Origin: Methanomicrobium sp.
GTDB lineage: Archaea; Halobacteriota; Methanomicrobia; Methanomicrobiales; Methanomicrobiaceae
Reading direction: 5' to 3'
DNA: 11,341 bases
NCBI GenBank assembly: GCA_017553245.1
Contig: JAFZMT010000213.1
Location: forward strand, 1 to 11,341
Shown here: one piece after another, positions 6,864 to 11,341 of the stretch
How positions within the stretch are numbered: position 1 is the first letter of the stretch
Layout: every line of letters begins with the position of its first letter
Position numbers and translations under genes: made by a program
Notes under the pieces: model-generated
What the model was told of the DNA's origin: nothing
Databases searched by the model: none
What the model saw: the letters and a program-made list of their open reading frames with translations, nothing else

Positions 6864-7331
6864 ATGAATTTGAGAACGGCAGATAAATCGGATATCGATG
6901 AACTTGTCAGGCAGAGGCTTGATTATCTTCATCTTGAATACGGCGAGATGTCCGAAGACCTGCTGAATAAGATAAGGTCGCAGCTGCCCAAGTTCTACGA
7001 AAAGCACTTAAACGAGGATTTCTTTGCGTATATCGCCGAAGAAAACGGTCACATCTACTCCTCGGTCTTCCTGCTGGTTCAGGAAAAGCCGGCAAACCAG
7101 CTCTTTGCGACGGGTAAAACGGGGCTTATCCTCAATGTATTTACCGATGAGAGATACCGACATCACGGTTTTGCAACCACGCTCTTAAATCAGGTAATAG
7201 CGAAGAGCAAAGAACTCGATCTCTCCTATCTGGAACTGACGGCGACGGACGAGGGACGCCCCCTGTATCGGAAACTCAATTTCGTTCCGAAAGTCCCCCG
7301 CCATCCCGAGATGATCCTCGAATTGCAGTGA
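6864..7331 (+). CDS. GNAT-family N-acetyltransferase
   Basis: This is a cytoplasmic acyl-CoA-dependent acetyltransferase of 155 residues, a single GNAT domain. The N-terminal strand MNLRTADKSDIDELVRQRLDY is the usual start of the fold. Motif A is clear: the strand GLILNVFTDERYR (87-99) followed by the acetyl-CoA pyrophosphate loop RHHGFA (99-104) and helix TTLLNQVI. Motif B is YLELTATDEGRPLYRKLNF (122-140), with the conserved Tyr. The C-terminus PRHPEMILEL closes the sheet. A GTG at 6855 would add three residues, but the ATG fits homologues and the short GTGA at 6855-6858 can serve as the ribosome site. The acceptor (small amine, protein N-terminus or antibiotic) cannot be told. It stands alone, with its own TATA box and a hairpin right after its stop. 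Confidence 0.9.
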   Translation: MNLRTADKSDIDELVRQRLDYLHLEYGEMSEDLLNKIRSQLPKFYEKHLNEDFFAYIAEENGHIYSSVFLLVQEKPANQLFATGKTGLILNVFTDERYRHHGFATTLLNQVIAKSKELDLSYLELTATDEGRPLYRKLNFVPKVPRHPEMILELQ

Positions 7332-7333
7332 AA

Positions 7334-7350
7334 TATCGGATTATCCGATA
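7334..7350 (+). terminator. Perfect 7-bp hairpin directly after the GNAT stop codon
   Basis: TATCGGA (7334-7340) and TCCGATA (7344-7350) pair fully around a TTA loop, starting two bases after the TGA. It is not followed by a T-run on either strand, so it is not a classic intrinsic terminator. It may protect the 3' end of the message, mark RNA processing, or bind a protein as DNA. Confidence 0.35.
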
Positions 7351-7379
7351 CCGCAAAGGCTCGCGGAATCAATACACAA

Positions 7380-7388
7380 CATATAATA
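7380..7388 (+). promoter_or_regulatory. TATA box for tRNA-Ile
   Basis: CATATAATA lies about 38 bases before the mature tRNA 5' end. A start near 7410 would leave a short leader to be removed by RNase P. The spacing is normal for archaeal tRNA genes. Confidence 0.5.
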
Positions 7389-7422
7389 ATGACAAACGCC
7401 AAGTTTATTAGGCAACATAAAA

Positions 7423-7495
7423 GGGCCCGTAGCATAGTCGGTGGTGCACCCGGCTGATAACCGGGAGGTCGTGCGTTCGAGTCGCACCGGGCCCA
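7423..7495 (+). tRNA. tRNA-Ile (anticodon GAT)
   Basis: A complete cloverleaf folds by hand. The acceptor stem is GGGCCCG (7423-7429) with CGGGCCC (7488-7494) and discriminator A7495. The D-stem is GCAT/GTGC, and the anticodon stem is CCCGG (7449-7453) with CCGGG (7461-7465). The loop CTGATAA holds anticodon GAT at 7456-7458, which reads isoleucine codons ATC and ATT. The T-stem is GTGCG/CGCAC with loop TTCGAGT. There is no intron at the usual position and no encoded CCA, which must be added after transcription. T-runs at 7500-7503 and 7509-7515 follow as terminator. Confidence 0.97.
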
Positions 7496-7508
7496 CTCCT
7501 TTTAAGTG

Positions 7509-7620
7509 TTTTTTTGAATTCTTTGAGTATTTTGAGATTATTCGAGATTATTTTGAAATTATTTCAGACAATATCAGATTATTCCGGATTATTTCTGACA
7601 ATTTCAGACAATTATCGAAT
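7509..7620. repeat. Degenerate 10-bp periodic T-tract repeat downstream of tRNA-Ile
   Basis: After the T7 at 7509-7515 the sequence settles into units of almost exactly ten bases, each opening with a short T-rich start and continuing with GAGATTA, CAGACA, CAGATT or similar. From 7531 the T-rich starts fall at 7531, 7541, 7551, 7562, 7572, 7582, 7592, 7602 and 7612. ATTTCAGACA occurs at 7561-7570 and 7601-7610, with ATTTCTGACA at 7591-7600. The first T-runs serve as terminator for the tRNA; the rest is longer than termination needs and should be intrinsically bent. The reading frame that runs through it from the tRNA gene encodes a low-complexity Phe/Ile-rich peptide and is not a gene. Confidence 0.7.
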
Positions 7621-7651
7621 TGAATTGAGTCAAAACCGGCTGCGCCAAAAA

Positions 7652-7714
7652 AGTTATTGAGTTTGATTGCTTAGTTTGGTTGCTTAGTTTGGGTATTGAG
7701 TTCGGTTACTGAGT
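7652..7714. repeat. Short tandem repeat of about 13 bp between convergent genes
   Basis: TGCTTAGTTTGGT (7668-7680) is followed at once by TGCTTAGTTTGGG (7681-7693). Flanking degenerate units TTATTGAGTTT, ATTGAGTTCGG and TACTGAGTTT share the core TTGAGTTT/TTAGTTT. The last unit runs into the 3' end of the leftward gene and encodes its final residues ETQ and stop. On the - strand the A-run at 7647-7652 reads as T6, a likely terminator for that gene. Confidence 0.7.
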
Positions 7715-8257
7715 TTCTTCGTCCTTGAAGACATACGCGAGTGTCTTCTCAAGAGATGAAACAAGATCGTCGCTTCTCTTAAGATACTGCTCGAACGCCT
7801 TGTAGAGCATGAACATGATATCAAAACCGTAGAGATCGAAAGCCTCTTCCGCGCTTATCTCGCGGATATACGAATCCGTCATAAACCCGGTATTCGTATA
7901 CATAACCTCGGAGAACACACCCTTCTCCGAGAGGGCACAGAACTGTGTATCCACCTTCTTCGTCATATCGTCGGGACGATACGGCATCGGATCGGTCTTG
8001 CCGAGAATGAACATCTTCTCATCGGAATAAACCTGATCGTACATATCGCCGTTCGCACCCGTCTTGGCGCGTATGAGAAGATTAACGCCCATCTTCGCGG
8101 CGAGCGGAGCCGCAGTTTTACCCATGGCGCTTAAAAGCTGCGCACGGTTCTTCTTCACCTCTTCCGAAAGCTCATCGGCTTTGGCTTTACCCGCGTCAAT
8201 CTCGCTTACTATGGCATCAAAGCCCTTCTTAATAATATCCGCAGTCTCGCTGTCCAT
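7706..8257 (-). CDS. Hypothetical protein next to cheW (183 residues)
   Basis: I do not recognise a family. The protein is soluble, with no signal peptide or membrane helix. Residues about 5-47 look like a long amphipathic helix or short coiled coil rich in Lys/Glu/Ala. The middle (60-135) looks mixed alpha/beta, with one Cys (107) and the phrases FILGKTDPMPYRPDDM and EVMYTNTGFMTDSYIREI. Residues 136-180 are helical (FDLYGFDIMFMLYKAFEQYL). AAAGGA at 8267-8272, nine bases before ATG 8257, and a TATA box at 8300-8318 support the gene and its start. It follows cheW in the same orientation, 173 bases downstream, with its own promoter. The location suggests a role in chemotaxis signalling or receptor clusters, but this is only association. 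Confidence 0.85.
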   Translation of the reverse strand: MDSETADIIKKGFDAIVSEIDAGKAKADELSEEVKKNRAQLLSAMGKTAAPLAAKMGVNLLIRAKTGANGDMYDQVYSDEKMFILGKTDPMPYRPDDMTKKVDTQFCALSEKGVFSEVMYTNTGFMTDSYIREISAEEAFDLYGFDIMFMLYKAFEQYLKRSDDLVSSLEKTLAYVFKDEETQ

Positions 8258-8299
8258 ATTATCGATTCCTTTAATCAGATACTAACTATTCGCCGTCAA

Positions 8300-8318
8300 G
8301 ATATAAAATAATATAAAA
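8300..8318 (-). promoter_or_regulatory. Double TATA box for the 183-residue protein gene
   Basis: Read on the - strand this is TTTTATATT followed by TTTATATC, two overlapping-spaced A/T-rich boxes 43-60 bases before the ATG. Either would give a leader of roughly 20-30 bases containing the AAAGGA ribosome site. It indicates that this gene can be transcribed separately from cheW. Confidence 0.55.
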
Positions 8319-8346
8319 CGGGTGCGACCGCGGGCGATGAAATACG

Positions 8347-8376
8347 GTCGACAAAATGTAAGTCGGCAAAAAGTAA
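8347..8376. repeat. Tandem duplicate of a 15-bp unit downstream of cheW
   Basis: GTCGACAAAATGTAA (8347-8361) is directly followed by GTCGGCAAAAAGTAA (8362-8376), two differences in 15. On the - strand each unit contributes a T-run (TTTT, TTTTT) to the cheW terminator zone. Confidence 0.65.
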
Positions 8377-8425
8377 TTCAGTAACCTGAAAACACAAAAA
8401 AGGAAAATATCGTGAGTATTAAAAA
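8352..8425 (-). terminator. Oligo-T terminator zone of cheW
   Basis: On the - strand, behind the cheW stop codon, T5 (8421-8425), T4 (8404-8407), T6 (8396-8401), T4 (8389-8392), T5 (8368-8372) and T4 (8352-8355) follow one another. No strong hairpin is needed for archaeal termination. The zone ends just before the promoter of the next leftward gene. Confidence 0.55.
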
Positions 8426-8430
8426 GCAGA

Positions 8431-8934
8431 TTAGGGAGATTGTGCCGGTTTTGCGGCGCCGTTGCTGTTGTTACCGCGAACCAGAATATCATAAAGAATC
8501 TTTGCGATATCCACCCAGATAATCAGATAATCGCCGCTGTTCTCATCTTTGCCGCCGTCTTCCTTCCCTATTTTGATAACGCCCTTCACGTATGCCTCAC
8601 GCGAGAGTGAATTATCTATCTGATCCACCGAATCCTCCGAGATCCTTCGGACACTGTGAACATCGTCAACGATAAGACCGACATTGGAACCTTCGGTCGC
8701 GTCCGGCGCAAGAACGATAATCTTCTTGTCGTCACGCTCTTCCACGGGAAGACCCATGAGATAATTCAGACTGAGAATATTGGTAATCTCACCGCGAAGA
8801 TTGATGATTCCGGCGATATACTCGGGTGCACGCGGCACGGGAGTAATAGGCATCATCTCCACGATCTCTCTTGTCATTTGGATATCCAGAGCATAATTTA
8901 CGCCGGATATCTCAAACTGCACAATATCTATCAC
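8431..8934 (-). CDS. cheW: Chemotaxis coupling protein CheW
   Basis: CheW bridges chemoreceptors and the kinase CheA in the cytoplasm, setting kinase activity that controls the archaellum motor. The 167 residues contain one CheW domain. Visible signature parts are IVQFEISGVNYALDIQMTREI (4-24), the PVPRAPEYIAGIINLRGEI stretch (32-50) with the conserved NLRG, GLIVDDVHSVRRI (86-98) and the closing IIWVDIAKIL (138-147). An acidic glycine-rich insert (124-135) sits in the loop before the last strand, and a polar tail of about 14 residues ends the protein. The start is GTG at 8934, supported by AGGAGGAGGT just upstream. It lies 48 bases behind the receptor gene on the same strand, so the two are probably expressed together. 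No cheA is present in this window. Confidence 0.94.
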   Translation of the reverse strand: MIDIVQFEISGVNYALDIQMTREIVEMMPITPVPRAPEYIAGIINLRGEITNILSLNYLMGLPVEERDDKKIIVLAPDATEGSNVGLIVDDVHSVRRISEDSVDQIDNSLSREAYVKGVIKIGKEDGGKDENSGDYLIIWVDIAKILYDILVRGNNSNGAAKPAQSP

Positions 8935-8937
8935 TGT

Positions 8938-8947
8938 ACCTCCTCCT
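8938..8947 (-). promoter_or_regulatory. Strong ribosome binding site for cheW
   Basis: Read on the - strand, AGGAGGAGGT lies three bases before a GTG codon (seven if the first AGGAGG is used). It is the strongest Shine-Dalgarno sequence in the window and fixes the start on a GTG, compensating for the weak start codon. Confidence 0.75.
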
Positions 8948-8960
8948 GTTTTACGAATTA

Positions 8961-8994
8961 AAATGAAAATTCAAGTGGTGTTTCAGCACTTGAA
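8961..8994 (-). terminator. Hairpin spanning the receptor stop codon, followed by a T-rich run
   Basis: TTCAAGTG (8970-8977) and CACTTGAA (8987-8994) form a perfect 8-bp stem with a 9-base loop holding the TGA stop. One arm encodes the last residues of the receptor. On the - strand the stem is followed directly by TTTTCATTT (8961-8969), which resembles an intrinsic terminator. The strong cheW ribosome site begins only 14 bases later, so it could act as an attenuator or processing site between receptor and cheW. Confidence 0.5.
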
Positions 8995-11341
8995 CTTTGC
9001 ATTCGCATTCTCAAGGTTCTTGACAAGGTTACCGACTTCGTGGATTGCACTGGAGATCTCCTCAATGGAAGCGCTCTCCTCCTCGGCAAGTGCGGCAAGC
9101 TCCTCGGTCTCCTTCTGAACCTCACGGGTCTTCTGGGTACCGATATCGGCAGCCTTTACGATGTTGTTGGAGATGTTTGCCTGATCCTCGATAGCACGGG
9201 TAATCTCACCGATATCGTTGGTGACCTGACCGGACTTCGCAATGATTGTGTTGAGCGCTACTATTGTCTTGTTGACGCTGTCGACACCCTCGACAATCTC
9301 CTTGTTGGCAGCGATGATTGCCTCTGCGGTCTTCTCGCTGCTGGTCTGGACTACGGAGACCACGCTCTCAATCGTCTCGGTTGCCGCACGCGCCTCTGCC
9401 GCAAGGTTCTTGACCTCGCCTGCGACTACGGCGAATCCGCGACCGTGTTCACCGGCACGTGCCGCTTCAATAGCCGCATTCAGTGCCAGCAGGTTGATCT
9501 GACCCGCGATTGCATTGATCATCCTTACGACATTGCTGACTTCCTTGATCTTCTCGGAAAGCTCGGAGATGCTCTGGACACTGCCGCTTGCAATCTTCTC
9601 GACATTGTTCATCTTTATGTTTGCATCGTTACCGAGTGACTGTGCCTCCTTACCGATGTCAACAACCTGATTCGCCGCGTTGAAGACCTCCTGCGAGGTA
9701 CTTGCAATCTCCTCGTTGGATGCCGAAAGGTCGGATATCTGGTTGCTTATCTCCTCTATGCTCTGGAAGAGTGCGGTTGTAAGGTCGGCTGCCCTCTGAC
9801 TTGCGCCGGCAACGCTCTCCGCCGCCTTTGCAATCTCGTCGGTTCCCTTGATGATCTCGCCGGAGGTCTGTGAGACCTGCATTGTGACCTTGTTGGACTC
9901 GCGGACATTCTCCGAGACCTTCTCGCCGATATTGTTAAGCGACTGCTTGAACTTGTCGAAGTCGCCCTTTACCGCGATATCCTCCGAGAATCTGGCTGAG
10001 AAGTCGCCTGCCGCGTAGAACTCCGAGATCTGCATTGCCTCGTTCAGCGGTGTGGATACAGCCTCCATGAGCTTGTTTAAGTCCTGACCGAGCATGTTGA
10101 AGAGACCCTGATAGACGTCCGCATCGATACGGTATTCGAGTTTACCGTCAATACCTGCATTCGCAAGCTTCTCGATATCGGAGATGACACCTGCAAGGAC
10201 CTGTCTGAGGCGCTGGACGGAATCAAAGATCTCGAGGAACTGCGCACGCATCTCCTTTGTGTATGCGTCGGCGTCGTTGACATCAATCTGCAGACCGTCC
10301 TTGTTGCCTGTTGCCAGGGCTTCAAGGCTTGCGGCTATACGCTGGACATGGACATCCATGTATTCGCTCTGAGTGACCTCGGGCGTTCTGTCCTGATAGA
10401 TGTAATAGTTGACATCAATCTCGCCCTTGTCGTCAACAATAGGCGTCTGGAAGAGTCTGAGGTAACTCTTTGTTCCGTCTTCCCACTTTACGGTCATATC
10501 GGATACTTCGTTCTTCTTGGAGTTGAATGACTCGTAGAAGTCGGCGCCGCTGACCTCGACATCGAAGTCATAGAGCTTCTTTGCCATCAGTTCATCGTAG
10601 CTGCCGTGCCAGATTCTCTCGTATTCCTTGTTGAGGTCGAGTCTGTGTTTGTCAGCCGCAAGCACCGCAATACCCTGCGGGTTGTTCTTGACGAAGGCTT
10701 CCGCACGCTTCTGGAGTCTTGCGGAGTTGTCGATCTCCTTGCGCAGTTCGGTGATATCGTTGTAGACCGAAAGGATACTGTCCACCTTGCCGGCGGCTGT
10801 GAGGAGCGGAATGTTGTATCTCTCGACATCCTTGTCGCCGCTGGGGAATCTGACCGCCGCTTCGCCGTGGCTTGCCGTCTTGGTCTCGATTGTCTCCTTG
10901 ACGGATTTACCCGCCTGCTTGAGATAGACCATGTCCTTTATTGTAAGGTTGGCTGCCTCCTCAGGCGTGTATCCCGACAGCTTGAGGAATGCCTTGTTTG
11001 TAACCTCGGCTTTCAGGTCGGTATTCCAGATGACAATCGGCATCGGGTTCTCCTGAACGATGGCATCCGTGCGCTGCTGAAGCGTCTTTATGGACTCCAG
11101 CTGCTCGGTTATCTCGGTTAAGTCCTGATAGATGTAGTAGTTGACATCGATCTCGCCATTGTCGTTGAGGATCGGAGTCTGGAAGAGTCTGAGGTAGCTG
11201 AACGAGCCGTCTTCCCACTTGATCTTCATGTCGGTGACTGCCTTCTTCTTGGTCTCGAAGGACTTGTAGAAGTCGTCGCCCGTGACCTCGATATTGAAGT
11301 CGTAGAGCTTCTTTGCCATCAGTTCATCGTAGCTGCCGTGC
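8983..11341 (-). CDS. Soluble multi-PAS methyl-accepting chemotaxis protein (5' truncated by window)
   Basis: This chemoreceptor hands sensory input to CheW/CheA. The frame is open to the window edge (the ATG at 11319 is internal), so 785 residues are only the C-terminal part. From N to C I see the end of a PAS domain (to about 11110), a second PAS (about 11090-10735, with [20 protein letters not shown] and [12 protein letters not shown]), a third PAS (about 10730-10380, a near-copy of the first), HAMP-like helical repeats (about 10370-9930), and a full signalling domain. The hairpin tip is unmistakable: [16 protein letters not shown] and [16 protein letters not shown] (about 9400-9500). Glu-rich methylation-type heptads lie near [16 protein letters not shown]. 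No transmembrane helix is visible, so it is probably a cytoplasmic receptor for redox, light, gas or a small internal ligand; no haem or flavin motif can be read by eye. There is no C-terminal CheR-binding pentapeptide. Confidence 0.95.
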   Translation of the reverse strand, partial: HGSYDELMAKKLYDFNIEVTGDDFYKSFETKKKAVTDMKIKWEDGSFSYLRLFQTPILNDNGEIDVNYYIYQDLTEITEQLESIKTLQQRTDAIVQENPMPIVIWNTDLKAEVTNKAFLKLSGYTPEEAANLTIKDMVYLKQAGKSVKETIETKTASHGEAAVRFPSGDKDVERYNIPLLTAAGKVDSILSVYNDITELRKEIDNSARLQKRAEAFVKNNPQGIAVLAADKHRLDLNKEYERIWHGSYDELMAKKLYDFDVEVSGADFYESFNSKKNEVSDMTVKWEDGTKSYLRLFQTPIVDDKGEIDVNYYIYQDRTPEVTQSEYMDVHVQRIAASLEALATGNKDGLQIDVNDADAYTKEMRAQFLEIFDSVQRLRQVLAGVISDIEKLANAGIDGKLEYRIDADVYQGLFNMLGQDLNKLMEAVSTPLNEAMQISEFYAAGDFSARFSEDIAVKGDFDKFKQSLNNIGEKVSENVRESNKVTMQVSQTSGEIIKGTDEIAKAAESVAGASQRAADLTTALFQSIEEISNQISDLSASNEEIASTSQEVFNAANQVVDIGKEAQSLGNDANIKMNNVEKIASGSVQSISELSEKIKEVSNVVRMINAIAGQINLLALNAAIEAARAGEHGRGFAVVAGEVKNLAAEARAATETIESVVSVVQTSSEKTAEAIIAANKEIVEGVDSVNKTIVALNTIIAKSGQVTNDIGEITRAIEDQANISNNIVKAADIGTQKTREVQKETEELAALAEEESASIEEISSAIHEVGNLVKNLENANAKFKC
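10390..10609 (-). repeat. Copy 1 of a 732-bp-spaced direct repeat (PAS module) in the receptor gene
   Basis: This segment matches 11122-11341 throughout at an offset of exactly 732 bases (244 codons). The last 39 bases (10571-10609 and 11303-11341) are identical. It encodes the same PAS half: [14 protein letters not shown], then [15 protein letters not shown] and [12 protein letters not shown]. The second copy runs off the window, so the duplication continues upstream. Confidence 0.85.
11122..11341 (-). repeat. Copy 2 of the PAS-module direct repeat, cut by the window edge
   Basis: This is the partner of 10390-10609. Differences are spread over the copy, including silent changes, except at the right end, which is unchanged. 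That mix suggests an older duplication with local gene conversion, or strong constraint on the [15 protein letters not shown] part. Confidence 0.85.

Noticed and set aside
6695..6886. Possible small protein of 63 codons before the acetyltransferase
   Set aside because: It runs through the acetyltransferase TATA box and start, has no ribosome site, and its composition follows the pyrimidine-rich DNA.
7423..7495. tRNA-Ile as attachment site of an integrated element
   Set aside because: No integrase gene and no repeated copy of the tRNA 3' end were found in the window; the neighbours look like ordinary chromosomal genes.
7441..7623. Open frame from inside tRNA-Ile into the periodic repeat
   Set aside because: It begins within the tRNA gene, and the Phe/Ile-rich periodic peptide is explained by the 10-bp DNA repeat.
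7509..7714. CRISPR-like array
   Set aside because: The units are 10 and 13 bp and adjoin without spacers of 30-40 bp; there are no cas genes.
9040..9639. 199-codon + strand frame rich in Leu/Cys/Asp
   Set aside because: It is the reverse of the helical heptad repeats of the receptor signalling domain; the heptad pattern produces a spurious Leu/Asp-rich peptide.

Overview
The window looks like chromosomal DNA of a methanogenic archaeon, most probably a member of the Methanomicrobiales; I cannot fix the genus. The reasons are an archaeal-type pheS-pheT pair, ribosome binding sites of the form GGTGATC and GGAGG that match the archaeal 16S rRNA 3' end, A/T-rich TATA boxes 20-30 bases before likely transcript starts, oligo-T terminators, a tRNA gene without an encoded CCA, a COG1361-type surface protein, and a soluble multi-PAS chemoreceptor with CheW. 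Both ends of the window cut genes: pheS at the left and the chemoreceptor at the right.

Layout. (1) 1-2085: the 3' end of pheS and all of pheT, the two subunits of phenylalanyl-tRNA synthetase, tightly coupled on the + strand. They are followed by about 110 bases of regularly spaced T-tracts (2104-2211). (2) 2226-6191: a + strand operon with a promoter whose TATA region overlaps interlocking palindromes. It encodes a secreted, membrane-anchored, S-layer-like adhesion-fold protein, a MacB/LolD-type ABC ATPase, a MacB/FtsX-type permease, a DUF2178 four-helix membrane protein and a small XRE-type repressor. Several junctions overlap or nearly touch. The operon ends in a hairpin plus T-run. The simplest reading is a self-regulated envelope export or mechanotransmission ABC system, with the S-layer-like protein as its external partner. 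(3) 6192-6803: no gene, but it is not featureless. It has a good orphan TATA box, a G-poor A+C-rich stretch, a row of hairpins and then a pyrimidine-rich stretch, so it may be an untranslated transcript. (4) 6804-7331: a GNAT acetyltransferase with its own promoter. (5) 7423-7495: tRNA-Ile(GAT), followed by a T-run and a strikingly regular 10-bp periodic sequence. (6) 7706-11341, - strand: a chemotaxis cluster transcribed toward the left, made of the multi-PAS chemoreceptor (incomplete), cheW, and an unrecognised 183-residue protein with its own TATA box.

No established defence system, CRISPR array, insertion sequence or prophage is visible. The best candidates for something undescribed are the orphan transcript region at 6321-6700, the helically phased T-tract blocks after pheT and after the tRNA gene, the regulated S-layer/ABC/DUF2178/XRE operon with its palindromic promoter, and the unknown protein next to cheW.
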